Positions 9,841 through 18,886 of a stretch of 64,000 nucleotides of DNA are shown piece by piece (the first letter of the stretch is position 1; each line of letters opens with the position of its first letter). Both the position numbers and the translations under genes were made by a program. The notes below the pieces were generated by a model. The model did no database searches. It was not told the origin of the DNA and worked only from the letters and a program-made list of their open reading frames with translations. The DNA is taken from the NCBI RefSeq assembly GCF_014926405.1, contig NZ_JACXXJ020000005.1, forward strand, positions 749,001-813,000. The letters are read 5' to 3'. Origin of the DNA: Agrobacterium vitis (lineage in GTDB: Bacteria > Pseudomonadota > Alphaproteobacteria > Rhizobiales > Rhizobiaceae).

Positions 9841-10913
9841 TCCGGGTTGTGCAGGGCCGGGTGTGTCTCGCCTGCGCCGAGGAAGAACATGGCGGCCGGG
9901 GAGGTGGTGCGGAAGCGGCCGAAGTCTTCGGAGGCGCGCATTGGTAGGGCGCGGGCGTCGTGGGTTATGCCTTCGGCATCGAGAGCGGTGGTGAGGGCGG
10001 TGACGGCTTGCGTGGCGTTTTCGCAGTGCAGGAAGATGTCGTGATAGGTGAGGGTCAGGCCAAGGCCGTGCTGCTCTGCGGTTGACTGGGCGAGGGCTTC
10101 GGCTTGGCTGCGAAGCCCGTCCATGCCCTCATCGGTCAAGGTTCTCAGCGTCACCCAGATTTCGCCGTCGCCGGGCGCGATGCCGAAGGCCGGTTCGCCA
10201 AGTTTTGCGTGGGTCACGGTGGCGAGGCGGAAGTCTGTGGCGGGCGGGGCGCTGTGGGAGAGGGCGGTCAGGGCTGGCATCAGGCTGCTGATCGCCTGCA
10301 TCGGCGACAGGCCGGTTTCGGGCTGCGAGGCATGGGCGGTCTTGCCGGTGAGCGTGATTTTCAACCCGCGTGAGGCGCAATTGACCGGGCCTGCCTTCAG
10401 CGCCACATGGCCGAGCGGAATGCCCGGCAGATTGTGCAGGGAAAAGGCCAGATCCGGCGCAATCTCAGCAAAGCGCGGATCGGCCAGCACAGCGGCGGCA
10501 CCCGCGCCATTTTCCTCGGCAGGCTGAAACAGCAGCACAACACGGCCCGTGGCAGGCGGCTGGCGCGACAGGCCAAGCGCCAGCGCCAGCAGAATGGTCG
10601 AATGGCCGTCATGGCCGCAGAGATGGCCTTTTCCCGGAATTGTCGATCCATAGGGCAGGCCGGTTTTTTCCGTAATCGGCAGGGCGTCGAGTTCGGAGCG
10701 AAACAGCAGGGTCGGACCGGGTGCCGCGCCCGAAAACACCGCTGCCACACCATGGCCGCCAAGCCCGGTCAGGATGCGGGTGGGGTTGAGCGGTGTCAGT
10801 GCCTCGACGATCCGCCGGGCTGTCTCTTGTTCCTCACCGGAGACTTCAGGATAGCGATGAAGCTCGTGGCGGATGGCGGTGAGAGCGTGCAGATCGGTAG
10901 GGCTGAGGAACAT
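9765..10913 (-). CDS. M20-family amidohydrolase (hippurate hydrolase/AbgA-like)
   Basis: 382-residue two-metal peptidase-type hydrolase that would cleave N-acyl or amino-acid amides in the cytoplasm. Visible motifs: LRSELDALPI, HLCGHDGHS (metal ligands, about residues 95-103), PAEENGAGA (general base Glu), the dimerisation-domain segment GKTAHASQP, and SEDFGRF near the C-terminus. The frame extends far upstream to 11600, but the start MFLSPTDLHALTAIRHELH matches the family N-terminus. Divergent from the DUF930 gene. Substrate unknown. Confidence 0.9.
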   Translation of the reverse strand: MFLSPTDLHALTAIRHELHRYPEVSGEEQETARRIVEALTPLNPTRILTGLGGHGVAAVFSGAAPGPTLLFRSELDALPITEKTGLPYGSTIPGKGHLCGHDGHSTILLALALGLSRQPPATGRVVLLFQPAEENGAGAAAVLADPRFAEIAPDLAFSLHNLPGIPLGHVALKAGPVNCASRGLKITLTGKTAHASQPETGLSPMQAISSLMPALTALSHSAPPATDFRLATVTHAKLGEPAFGIAPGDGEIWVTLRTLTDEGMDGLRSQAEALAQSTAEQHGLGLTLTYHDIFLHCENATQAVTALTTALDAEGITHDARALPMRASEDFGRFRTTSPAAMFFLGAGETHPALHNPDYDFPDALIEVGARVFMRVVRGRLG

Positions 10914-11053
10914 GGTGGCTCCGCAATGGCGTGGCTGACATGCGTCTGTTAGCACGCCCTTGTGTCGGTCTGAAAGTATTGTGTCGGGCTGAAAGTGTCG
11001 AAACGCGGCTTGCGGGTTTGCGGCGGGCATCAGCCCCGTGTATGGATCGTGCA

Positions 11054-12184
11054 ATGCAGGAAAAGCCGCAACCGATGCATAAACGCTTTGTCTGGGGCGT
11101 CGCCGCCTCGGTGCTGCTGCATGGGTTTTTGGTTCTGGCATTCCTGGCCCATTGGCCCACCCCGGCGCCGGATGCACCGGAGGAAGAGGTCGTATCGGTT
11201 TCCATTGAACCGCCACCAGAGGAAAAACCTCAACCTGATAAGCCAAAACCGGAACAGCAATTGCAGCTGGAGCTGAAGCCGGAGGCCAAGCCGAAGGAAG
11301 AACCGGCGGCACCAGCCCCCAAAGCCCCCGCACCGAAAGCAGAAGAGAAGAAGCCCGAGGAAAAGCAGGAAGCCAAACCGCCTGCACCCGCACCACCGGA
11401 GCCGCCAAAGCCTGCCGAGGATAAGCCCCAGGCCTTCGAATCCGCGCCGAAGGACGAGGAGGCCCCGAAGGAGGATGCGCCGCCCGTGCCACCGCCTGCC
11501 GAGGAACCGGCAGCGCAAACCCAGTCACCACCTCCCGATGCCCCGAAAGCCGGGCCGGACAAGTCTGCTGCAGGCGATCCGCAAAAACCCGATCCGCCAC
11601 AACCGCCCGCGCTGCCTAAAGATGTGACGCCGCCGGATGCCGGGCTGGCTGGACAATTGCCGACGCCGGACAAGGTGGAAAAGCCGGGCGGCGGGCTGGT
11701 GACGGAGCAACGCTTTGCGCTGGATGAGGAGAGTGCCACGCAGCCACAACAAAAGCGCGAGGCGTCGCCTTCGCCTGTTCTGGCGGACAAGAAAGCCGGA
11801 CCGGTTGCGGCGTTGAAGCCTGCCAAGCGGATTTATTCCAAGGCAACGCTGTCCGATCCGCGGGTACGCCAAGCCCTCGGCACACTGCCGCCGGAACGCC
11901 GGATCGTGCAGATTTGCAGCATCGAAATGCTCGAACAGATCCGTCGCGCCGTGCCCGGTGCCGTGCCGGATGTGATCGCGGGATCTCCGACGACACGACA
12001 GACCGTTACGGCTCGGTTGATGGATGTGTCGGGCGCTGCCTTCCGCAGCCGGGGCCAATGGTATGATATCGGCTATCATTGCGAAACGGATGCCAAGACC
12101 CAGGCAATCACCAGTTTCAGCTATTCACTCGGTGCCGCCGTGCCGAAAAGCCAGTGGCAGGCGCGGCGGTTTCCGGTGAACTGA
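11054..12184 (+). CDS. TonB-like Pro-rich envelope protein with C-terminal DUF930 domain
   Basis: 376 residues from MQEKPQPMHKRF. Other ATGs at 11042 and 11075 are possible and no ribosome site decides. Order: cytoplasmic N-tail, one membrane anchor (FVWGVAASVLLHGFLVLAFL), a very long Pro/Glu/Lys/Ala-rich periplasm-spanning stretch (about residues 35-250), and a C-terminal DUF930 domain with LPPERRIVQICSIEMLEQ, AFRSRGQWYDI and a conserved Cys. The layout resembles TonB or TolA, but there is no TonB C-terminal domain and no ExbBD nearby. DUF930 function is unknown. Confidence 0.85.
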   Translation: MQEKPQPMHKRFVWGVAASVLLHGFLVLAFLAHWPTPAPDAPEEEVVSVSIEPPPEEKPQPDKPKPEQQLQLELKPEAKPKEEPAAPAPKAPAPKAEEKKPEEKQEAKPPAPAPPEPPKPAEDKPQAFESAPKDEEAPKEDAPPVPPPAEEPAAQTQSPPPDAPKAGPDKSAAGDPQKPDPPQPPALPKDVTPPDAGLAGQLPTPDKVEKPGGGLVTEQRFALDEESATQPQQKREASPSPVLADKKAGPVAALKPAKRIYSKATLSDPRVRQALGTLPPERRIVQICSIEMLEQIRRAVPGAVPDVIAGSPTTRQTVTARLMDVSGAAFRSRGQWYDIGYHCETDAKTQAITSFSYSLGAAVPKSQWQARRFPVN

Positions 12185-12187
12185 CGC

Positions 12188-12793
12188 TTACGAATGCCGG
12201 AGCAGCCCGATGGCGATCCAGGCCATGACCACGGCGATGATCGCATCCAGAATGCGCCAGGAGATGGGCCGGGCAAAGACCGGCACCAGCAACCGTGCAC
12301 CATAGCCGAGCGAGAAGAAAAACAGGAAGGAAGCTGAAACCGCGCCAAGGCCGAAGGCTGTCTTGTGATCCGCAAAGCGGCTGGAAATGGAGCCGATCAG
12401 CAGCACTGTATCCAGATAGACATGCGGATTGAGAAAGGTGAGGGCGAGGCAGGTGGCAAGGCTGGCGGTGAGCGTGCTGGTCTTTGCCTCGCCGGGTGTC
12501 AAGCCGTTCTCGGGTTTCAATGCGGCCAGCGCATGCCGGGCGCTATAGGCCAGAAGAAACGCCGCGCCACCATAGCGCAGCACCGGCTCAAAAGCGGGCA
12601 GAAGTGCGGTTACTGTCGCCAGCGCGGAAATGCCAAGCACGATCAGCAAGGCATCGGAGGCGGCACAGGTCAGGCAGAGGACAAAGACATGCTCGCGCCG
12701 CAAGCCCTGGCGCAGCAGGAAGGCGTTTTGCGCACCAATGGCGACGATCAGGCTCAGGCCGAGAAACAGGCCGGAAAAATAGGCGGTTTGCAT
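12188..12793 (-). CDS. argO: LysE/ArgO-family amino-acid exporter
   Basis: 201-residue inner-membrane exporter of basic amino acids. It has about six membrane segments and the family N-terminus FLGLSLIVAIGAQNAFLLRQG. It is divergent from an ArgP-like LysR regulator 86 bases away, the standard argO-argP arrangement. Expression should therefore be activated by the regulator when lysine or arginine is high. It ends 3 bases after the DUF930 gene stop (convergent). Confidence 0.93.
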   Translation of the reverse strand: MQTAYFSGLFLGLSLIVAIGAQNAFLLRQGLRREHVFVLCLTCAASDALLIVLGISALATVTALLPAFEPVLRYGGAAFLLAYSARHALAALKPENGLTPGEAKTSTLTASLATCLALTFLNPHVYLDTVLLIGSISSRFADHKTAFGLGAVSASFLFFFSLGYGARLLVPVFARPISWRILDAIIAVVMAWIAIGLLRHS

Positions 12794-12820
12794 AGGCGGC
12801 TCCAGGTTGGGAGCCTTTGA

Positions 12821-12842
12821 CTAATGCAAATGAATTCATTAG
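12821..12842. promoter_or_regulatory. Candidate ArgP operator
   Basis: Inverted repeat CTAATG-N10-CATTAG in the AT-rich spacer between argO and argP, containing the inner palindrome TGAATTCA. Position and form fit a LysR-type binding site. Inferred, not matched to a published rhizobial ArgP site. Confidence 0.5.
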
Positions 12843-12879
12843 AAAAATTAACAAATATAACCAGGCATAAGAATTTCTA

Positions 12880-13785
12880 ATGGCATTTGATGGTGAGCAT
12901 TTATCGGCGCTGGTGGCTGTGCTGCGCAGCGGCAGTTTTGAAAAAGCCGCCCGTCAGTTGGGGGTAACGCAATCGGCGATCTCGCAGCGGATCAAGCTGC
13001 TGGAGGAGCGATCCGGCACGGCGCTGATCATTCGTGGGCAACCTTGCTTGCCGACTTCGGCGGGGGCGCGGCTGTGCCGCCATGCCGAGGAAGTGGCCCT
13101 GCTGGAGCGCGAGGTGATCGGTGATCTCGGTCTTGCGCAAGCGGCCCAGGTGACGGTGCGGCTGGCAATCAATGCCGATAGTCTCGCGACATGGTTCGTG
13201 CCAGCCATGGCTGCGGTAGAGGGCCTGTTGTTCGATCTGGTGCTGGATGATCAGGACCACAGCGCCGATTGGCTGCGGCGCGGTGAGGTGCGGGCGGCGG
13301 TGACCTCGCTTGCCGCGCCCGTTCAGGGCTGCGATTGCCGACCGCTTGGTTTGCTGACCTACCGCGCCACGGCCAGCCCGGATTTCGCGGCGCGATGGTT
13401 TCCCCAGGGCGTCACCGCTGAGGCTCTGGCTGTCGCCCCTTGCCTTACTTTCAACGCTAAGGATGGATTGCAAACCGCCTGGATGGAGCAGGTGGCCGGA
13501 TGTCCATTGTCACCCCCTTGCCATTGGCTGCCCTCCAGCCAGGCTTTTATCGACGCGTCGCGTCTGGGGCTGGGCTGGGGCATGAACCCGGCGGTCGCGG
13601 TGGCGCCTTTGATTGCCGAGGGCGCGCTGGTGGATCTGATGCCGGATCAACCGCTTGCCGTGCCGCTTTATTGGCATTGGAGCAGGGCGCTGGGCCGGGC
13701 GCTCGATCCGCTAACGGCAAGCGTCCTTGCCGCAGCACGCCAATGCTTGCTGCCCATGGCGCGTAAACTTCCATCAATGCGGTAA
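12880..13785 (+). CDS. argP: LysR-family regulator ArgP
   Basis: 301 residues. N-terminal winged helix-turn-helix (LSALVAVLRSGSFEKAARQLGVTQSAISQRIKLLEE, residues about 7-42) and a C-terminal effector domain. The N-terminus and the PLYWHWSRAL segment near the C-terminus are typical of the ArgP/IciA branch rather than general LysR proteins. It is divergent from the exporter it probably controls, with lysine/arginine as co-effectors by family analogy. Confidence 0.9.
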   Translation: MAFDGEHLSALVAVLRSGSFEKAARQLGVTQSAISQRIKLLEERSGTALIIRGQPCLPTSAGARLCRHAEEVALLEREVIGDLGLAQAAQVTVRLAINADSLATWFVPAMAAVEGLLFDLVLDDQDHSADWLRRGEVRAAVTSLAAPVQGCDCRPLGLLTYRATASPDFAARWFPQGVTAEALAVAPCLTFNAKDGLQTAWMEQVAGCPLSPPCHWLPSSQAFIDASRLGLGWGMNPAVAVAPLIAEGALVDLMPDQPLAVPLYWHWSRALGRALDPLTASVLAAARQCLLPMARKLPSMR

Positions 13786-13904
13786 GACTGCATTCACCAC
13801 AAAGTATATTTGGGTCGTAGAGATGGATGGTACAACGCTTTGTTGTTAAGTTTTCCCTCATATTGTTGCCTCGCGTCGATAGCTGGGAGGCATTGGGATA
13901 GACT

Positions 13905-14456
13905 ATGAAAGGGATGGTTTTTACGGAAATGCTCGAATTCGTCGCCGCGACCTGGAATGAAGACATGGCCGACGACATTATCGAAGCCTCTCTGCTGACC
14001 AATGGGCTTGCCAGTGGCGGAGCCTATACCAGCGTCGGCACCTATGACCATCGTGAAATGATGGCGCTGCTGGCTGCGCTTTCGCAACGCTCCGGCCTTG
14101 GCGTCGATGCATTGATGCAGGCGTTCGGACTGCATCTTGCGGGACGTTTCGCCGTGTTGTTTCCAGGCTTTTTCGACCGCAGCGGCGGTCTCTTCGGCTT
14201 TCTCGCCAGCATTGACGCCCATATTCATGTCGAGGTGAAAAAGCTCTATCCCGACGCGGAATTGCCTTCCTTTGAAATTCTCAGCCAGAACGGTACGTCC
14301 CTGTCCATGCTCTATCGGTCCGGGCGGAAAATGGAGGCCCTGGCTGAAGGCCTGATCCAAGGGGCTGCCCGGCATTTTGGAAGCATTGTTACGGTCGAAC
14401 GCAGCGCGCGCGACGATGGGGCTACTCTGTTTGTGATCGCCGAGAGCGCATCGTGA
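13905..14456 (+). CDS. H-NOX heme nitric-oxide/oxygen-binding sensor
   Basis: 183 residues, a full-length stand-alone H-NOX domain. Family features: MKGMVFTEMLEFV start, YTSVGTYDHREM, the probable proximal heme ligand His108 in IHVEVKKLYP, and the YxSxR heme-propionate motif (Y137-R-S139-G-R141). Bacterial H-NOX proteins sense NO and regulate a partner kinase or cyclic-di-GMP enzyme. Here the stop (TGA 14454-14456) overlaps the ATG of a GGDEF-EAL gene, so sensor and effector are co-translated. Confidence 0.93.
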   Translation: MKGMVFTEMLEFVAATWNEDMADDIIEASLLTNGLASGGAYTSVGTYDHREMMALLAALSQRSGLGVDALMQAFGLHLAGRFAVLFPGFFDRSGGLFGFLASIDAHIHVEVKKLYPDAELPSFEILSQNGTSLSMLYRSGRKMEALAEGLIQGAARHFGSIVTVERSARDDGATLFVIAESAS

Positions 14457-15991
14457 TGGTAAATCAGCCACTTGAGGTTTCCGAGCCTGATCGGATCGAC
14501 CGGCTGACCCGCCGTCTGGAGCGCGAGCGCGCGGCCCGCCGCCAAGCCGAGACATTGCTGGAAGCGCGTGCGCGTGAGCTTTATATGGCCAATTGCCAAT
14601 TGGCACGACAGGCGGAAGATCTCGAACAGCGGGTCATGCAGCGCACGGAGGAGCTGGTTCAGGAGCGCGAACGTGCCATTGCGCTGGCCCAGCAGGACCA
14701 ATTGACCGGGCTTGCCAATCGCCGCAGCTTTACCGCGGTTTTGACCGACGCTTGCCAGAAGAGCCGCCTTCGAGGCGACCGTGTTACGGTTGTTCTTGTT
14801 GATATGGATAGGTTCAAGGCGATCAACGACGCTTATGGTCATGAGGCGGGGGATGCGGTGCTGCGGGAATTTGCCCGCCGGCTGATGGTTGCGGCTGGAC
14901 CTGGAACGGTGGCACGGCTGGGTGGTGACGAATTTGCATTGATTCTCGACCATCTGTCGGATGTGACGGCCGATCATGCCTTTGTCTCGAGTTTTCGCGC
15001 CAGTTTGCAGGAGCCAGTTCTCTTCAACGGCAAGCGTCTGGAGGTCTCGGCGTCCATCGGATATGCGAGCCTGCCGGATCATGCCGCATCGTCCACCGAA
15101 TTGCTGCGGCATGCCGATATGGCGCTTTACGTTTCCAAGAAAGCTGGGCTGTCGCTGGCGACCGCTTTTGACGACGACCTTTGGGCCGAGGCCAACGAGC
15201 GACGCTTGCTGGAACTGGAACTGGTGCTGGCCATGGACCGCCATGAAATCATGCCCTGGTACCAGCCGATCGTTGATGGAGCCAGCAAGCGGATACTGGG
15301 GGTGGAAGTGCTGGCACGCTGGCAGCATCCCTATCGCGGTCTGGTGCTGCCGGGTGTATTTCTGCCACTGGCGGAAGAGCGCAACCTTCTGGATCGGTTG
15401 TTTGCGCAGGTCGCCCGCGCCGCCTGTGCGCAAACAGCGCCGCTGGTCAAGGCCGGCAAGCTCAACTACGTGTCGGTCAATATTTCTCCAAGCCAGTTCA
15501 AGTCCGGTAATCTGGCGATGGTCATCGCGTCCATCCTGGAACAGACCGGTTTTCCAGCCACGGCATTGGTGGTGGAGATTACCGAGGACCTGATCATGTC
15601 GGACCTGCTGCGGGCCGGGCGCGAGCTTTCCGAACTTTCGCGGCTCGGCGTTCGGGTCGCGCTCGATGATTTCGGCACCGGCTATTCGAATATTTCCTCT
15701 CTCAGCAGCCTGCCGATCCAGTGGTTGAAGCTGGACCGTAGCCTGATCAGCCGGGTTGGGGACGACCGGGTTGGGCAGGTTATCGTTCAGGCCGTGCTGC
15801 AAATGGCCCAGGCGCTCGGCATTGATGTTGTCGCGGAAGGTATCGAAACGGAGGTGCAGGCACGCTGGCTTGTGGAAGCCGGATGCCGCAAACATCAGGG
15901 TTTTCTCTATGGCCGCCCGGCTCCTCTGGAAGACTTGCTGTGTTTCTCCCAACCGGAACGTCTAAGCCTTGCAGCTGGAAAGAGCCCTTGA
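14456..15991 (+). CDS. H-NOX-associated GGDEF-EAL cyclic-di-GMP enzyme
   Basis: 511 residues from ATG 14456. An in-frame GTG lies 3 bases earlier. N-terminal coiled coil (about 1-80, likely the H-NOX contact), GGDEF domain with intact RLGGDEF (about 153-159) and no visible RxxD inhibition site, then an EAL domain. The EAL signature reads EVL (GVEVLARW), but the other catalytic residues are present: NISPSQF, EITE, DDFGTGYS, K in LKLDRSLI, AEGIETE and QGFLYGRP. It could make and degrade cyclic-di-GMP. Regulation by NO through the coupled H-NOX is inferred from known pairs. Confidence 0.93.
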   Translation: MVNQPLEVSEPDRIDRLTRRLERERAARRQAETLLEARARELYMANCQLARQAEDLEQRVMQRTEELVQERERAIALAQQDQLTGLANRRSFTAVLTDACQKSRLRGDRVTVVLVDMDRFKAINDAYGHEAGDAVLREFARRLMVAAGPGTVARLGGDEFALILDHLSDVTADHAFVSSFRASLQEPVLFNGKRLEVSASIGYASLPDHAASSTELLRHADMALYVSKKAGLSLATAFDDDLWAEANERRLLELELVLAMDRHEIMPWYQPIVDGASKRILGVEVLARWQHPYRGLVLPGVFLPLAEERNLLDRLFAQVARAACAQTAPLVKAGKLNYVSVNISPSQFKSGNLAMVIASILEQTGFPATALVVEITEDLIMSDLLRAGRELSELSRLGVRVALDDFGTGYSNISSLSSLPIQWLKLDRSLISRVGDDRVGQVIVQAVLQMAQALGIDVVAEGIETEVQARWLVEAGCRKHQGFLYGRPAPLEDLLCFSQPERLSLAAGKSP

Positions 15992-16045
15992 CGCAGGCGT
16001 TCTATGGGCCATTTCCTTGACGGAGCGCAATTCGAGGACCATGCC

Positions 16046-16468
16046 ATGCCGCAAACCAGCCTGTCGATTTCCACGCGTGGCCAGGGTCTGTACGAATTTA
16101 CCGATCAGGTCGGTGATTTTGTCAGGCATGCGGGCGCCCAGGAAGGACTATTGACTGTTTTCGTGCGCCATACGTCCTGCTCGCTGATCATCCAGGAAAA
16201 TGCCGATCCGGATGTGAAGCGTGATCTCAAAGTGTTTTTTCAGCGCCTGGTCCCGCCGTGTAACGATTCGTCCATGGCATGGATCACCCATCGCCAGGAA
16301 GGGCCCGATGATATGCCGGCCCATATAAAAGCGGCGCTGACGCAGGTGTCGATTGGTATTCCGGTGGCCAATGGACGGCTTTTGCTTGGAACCTGGCAGG
16401 GTATTTACCTGTTCGAACATCGCGACCAACCCCATACGCGCCAGGTAGTAATGCATCTAAGCTCTTGA
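16046..16468 (+). CDS. YjbQ/UPF0047 family protein
   Basis: 140 residues, starting MPQTSLSISTRGQGLYEF with a GAGGA site 7 bases upstream. An earlier in-frame ATG at 16004 is less likely. Conserved family segments: FVRHTSCSLIIQENADP (metal-binding His), DMPAHIKAAL and RLLLGTWQGIYLFEHR. The family is called secondary thiamine-phosphate synthase because members can complement thiE in vitro; the true role is unclear. 55 bases downstream of the GGDEF-EAL gene. Confidence 0.9.
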   Translation: MPQTSLSISTRGQGLYEFTDQVGDFVRHAGAQEGLLTVFVRHTSCSLIIQENADPDVKRDLKVFFQRLVPPCNDSSMAWITHRQEGPDDMPAHIKAALTQVSIGIPVANGRLLLGTWQGIYLFEHRDQPHTRQVVMHLSS

Positions 16469-16709
16469 ACCACAAGCTGAAATTAATGAACCGAGACTGA
16501 ATGGGCGCTTCTGATGGCGTTCAGTATTGCGGCGTTAATCTCTCAATCAATCGCTTACGGAAACGGGCTGTCCGACGCGAGATCTTGGTTGGCTTTTCTG
16601 CGTCGGTGTTCTGCGCAGATCAATCAAACCCATGATTAGATAAGGGTTTTCGGGGCGGTGAGCCGGTTTTTCAAAGAGAAACCCATGCCGTCCTTCGAGG
16701 AGAAAAACA

Positions 16710-17150
16710 ATGCGAAGCATTTTTGCGAAAACAGCTCTGGCCGGACTGGCCTTGATCGGCGCGGTGGTTGCCACGGTTGGCCCGGCCGCGGCCCAGCCGG
16801 ACGTTCGCCTGGGCGTCTATATCGGCGGCGATGCGCCGCAACTGGTGCAGTCCTGGGACGGTGACGGTTATCGCCGTCCACCACCGCCACCGCCGCCGTG
16901 GGGTGGTCCGCCGCCTCCGCCATGGGGTGGCCCACCGCCTCCGCCGCCACGGCGTTGGGATGGTCCCGATCCGCGTTACGGTGGCGTTTGCTCGCCCGGT
17001 GATGCGATCCGTCAGGCCCGCCGTGATGGCTTGCGCCGGCCGAATATCGAACGTGTCACGCCGCGCCGCGTGATTGTCGGTGGTATCCGCTACGGCGAAT
17101 ACGATCGCGTCGTTCTCGCAAACCGCCCCGGCTGCCCCTTCGCGAATTGA
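16710..17150 (+). CDS. Secreted Pro/Gly-rich small protein, hypothetical
   Basis: 146 residues with a GAGGAG ribosome site. A clear Sec signal peptide (MRSIFAKTALAGLALIGAVV, cleavage after AAA about residue 28) is followed by a short region, then a Pro/Gly/Trp tract with PPPPWGGP units repeated (about 51-82) and a C-terminal domain with two Cys. The C-terminal RPNIERVTPRRVIVGGIRYG part resembles short domains common in rhizobial secreted proteins. Periplasmic or outer-surface location is expected. Function unknown. Confidence 0.75.
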   Translation: MRSIFAKTALAGLALIGAVVATVGPAAAQPDVRLGVYIGGDAPQLVQSWDGDGYRRPPPPPPPWGGPPPPPWGGPPPPPPRRWDGPDPRYGGVCSPGDAIRQARRDGLRRPNIERVTPRRVIVGGIRYGEYDRVVLANRPGCPFAN

Positions 17151-17485
17151 CTGTGAAGCCGGTCTTGAATTGAAGAGTTATTTTAAATGATTGGCGGCGC
17201 GCGTCCCGACAGGAGGCGCGCCGTATCTACGTTTGTCTGGTGATCGCACATTTGTAATCGCGCTGGACTTATTGTTTTATTCGTCTGACTATGGATACGG
17301 ATCAGATCAAAAGGCGCTGTCGTATCGATACGAGAGGCAATGGCGATGTCATAGAGTGTGTCGCTTGGTCTGATCGAAGCATTTCAGAGCCTACTGCATC
17401 ATGTGTGTTTTTATAAACCGGACACAGGATGCGAGTAACATTCACATTAATATTTATATTTAGTAATTTTTAAAATTCGTTGCTG
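17151..17485. other. Intergenic region, no gene seen
   Basis: A 60-codon frame starts at 17191 but lacks a ribosome site and any protein character. The last 80 bases before the dipeptidase gene are AT-rich and probably promoter. Confidence 0.4.
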
Positions 17486-17497
17486 GAGACATGTCTC
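17486..17497. promoter_or_regulatory. 12-bp perfect palindrome at the dipeptidase start
   Basis: GAGACATGTCTC, ending one base before the ATG at 17499 and covering the ribosome-binding position. Could be an operator or hide the start in a hairpin. Regulator unknown. Confidence 0.4.
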
Positions 17498-17498
17498 A

Positions 17499-18737
17499 AT
17501 GGACAGGCTTTCTTCTGAAAACACCGCAGATTCCATTTCTGAAATAACCGATATGACTGTCAGCGCGCTTCACGCGCTTGCCTATCCAATCGATACCCAT
17601 CTGGATTCGCTGTTTCTATCGCGACTGGCCGGATATGATTTCTGGAAGGGAGACTGGAAGGCGCATCGGCGCTCCCTTGTGGTCTGGCTGATTCGCAAAA
17701 CCTCACCCAGAGGGCGCAACAGGCCATTGTCCGAACATGTCAGCGGGCCTGATTTTCTGGAAGGCGGTTATGGTGGGGCCTGTTTCAGCGCCCATGCCCT
17801 GTGGGAAAACCTTATCCCGGCTCCCTTCCTCGACCCCTGGAAAAACTGGGTGGATCATCACCGCTATGTGGAAGAGGTTATCAGGCGGAGCCAGGGCCGG
17901 ATGCGGCTGGCGCGCAACGCCCACGAGGTCCGCGCCGCCAAGGCGGAGGGTGCGCGATGCGCGATCCTGTCCATGGAAGGCGCACATATGCTGGGGCCGG
18001 GCGGTGCGAAAAGCCAGGCCCTGCGGCTGGACAGGTTGGGAGAGATTGCCAGGGCCGGTGCCGCCTATCTGACCCTCAACCATTTCAGCCATACCGATAT
18101 CTCCGAGGCCGGTTATGCGCCGGTCAATCCGTGGGGCAAGATCGATGGTGGCGGGTTGTCTGCCTTCGGCAGGCAGGTGGTTGAGCGCTGCGTCGATGTC
18201 GGACTGCTGGTGGATGTCACCCACACATCCACGCAGGGGATTCTCGATGCTTGTGAGATTTGTGTTCGCCGCCATGTTCCAGTCTTGGCCTCGCACGGCG
18301 CATCGCGCACGGTGACACGGGGCGGGGAGGAGAGACCTTCACGTCATCTCGATCGGGCCTTCAGCGATGAAGCCATCCGTGCCATTGTCCGGACCGGCGG
18401 CTGTATCAGCGTTATCCTAGCACCGTATTTCCTTCAGAACCGCTATCTTGCGGATGGCAAGCCGGACATGGACGCCGACATTGCCTTCGTGATCGCCTAT
18501 TATGAAGCGTTCGCGCAGCTCATCGCCAGTATGGACATTGTCGAGGATCCCTGGAAGCACCTGTCCTTTGGCAGCGATTTCGATGGTGGCATTTCCAGCC
18601 TGCCGACCGGCATGCAGAGCGGCGCCGATCTACCGAAACTGACCGAAGCCATGGTGGCCGCCGGTTGGCCGGCGCAACGGATCATCGATGTCTATAGCGG
18701 CAATTTCCTGCGTGTCTGGGAACAGGTTAGGCCCTGA
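17499..18737 (+). CDS. Membrane-dipeptidase-like M19 metallopeptidase
   Basis: 412 residues, no signal peptide, so probably cytoplasmic despite the family name. M19 ligands are in place: DTHLD (about residue 31-35), the bridging Glu in SMEGAH, His in VTHTS, His in ASHGASR, and Asp in GSDFDG. Family members cleave dipeptides, often with D-residues, or related compounds. Monocistronic, with a palindrome over its ribosome site. Substrate unknown. Confidence 0.9.
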   Translation: MDRLSSENTADSISEITDMTVSALHALAYPIDTHLDSLFLSRLAGYDFWKGDWKAHRRSLVVWLIRKTSPRGRNRPLSEHVSGPDFLEGGYGGACFSAHALWENLIPAPFLDPWKNWVDHHRYVEEVIRRSQGRMRLARNAHEVRAAKAEGARCAILSMEGAHMLGPGGAKSQALRLDRLGEIARAGAAYLTLNHFSHTDISEAGYAPVNPWGKIDGGGLSAFGRQVVERCVDVGLLVDVTHTSTQGILDACEICVRRHVPVLASHGASRTVTRGGEERPSRHLDRAFSDEAIRAIVRTGGCISVILAPYFLQNRYLADGKPDMDADIAFVIAYYEAFAQLIASMDIVEDPWKHLSFGSDFDGGISSLPTGMQSGADLPKLTEAMVAAGWPAQRIIDVYSGNFLRVWEQVRP

Positions 18738-18770
18738 GGCCGCCGATTTTGTCTTCGGCAGAAAATAGAG

Positions 18771-18804
18771 CAGCGCCGTCCGCAAGATTTGGCGGGCGGC
18801 GCTG
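18771..18804 (+). terminator. Hairpin between convergent genes
   Basis: CAGCGCCGTCCGC pairs with GCGGGCGGCGCTG over 13 bp with one G-T pair. The T-run is poor, but it sits between two convergent genes, so a terminator for the dipeptidase gene is likely. Confidence 0.6.
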
Positions 18805-18822
18805 TAGCGCTTTATATGTGCC

Positions 18823-18866
18823 GCATAATTTTCTCCTTAAATCGATGCCGGTTTAAGAAATTATGC
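18823..18866. repeat. Inverted repeat GCATAATTT/AAATTATGC
   Basis: Outer arms GCATAATTT (18823-18831) and AAATTATGC (18858-18866), inner arms TTAAA/TTTAA, with CGATGCCGG at the tip. It looks like a rhizobial extragenic palindrome and ends 20 bases from the stop of the minus-strand gene, for which it may also terminate transcription. Confidence 0.55.
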
Positions 18867-18886
18867 AGTGTCTTCGAGCCGTGGTG

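Noticed and set aside
14312..15952. 546-codon minus-strand ORF opposite the GGDEF-EAL gene
   Set aside because: Antisense shadow; all catalytic motifs are on the plus strand.
17191..17373. 60-codon ORF between the Pro-rich protein and the dipeptidase gene
   Set aside because: No ribosome site, no homology and no sensible hydrophobic or charge pattern.
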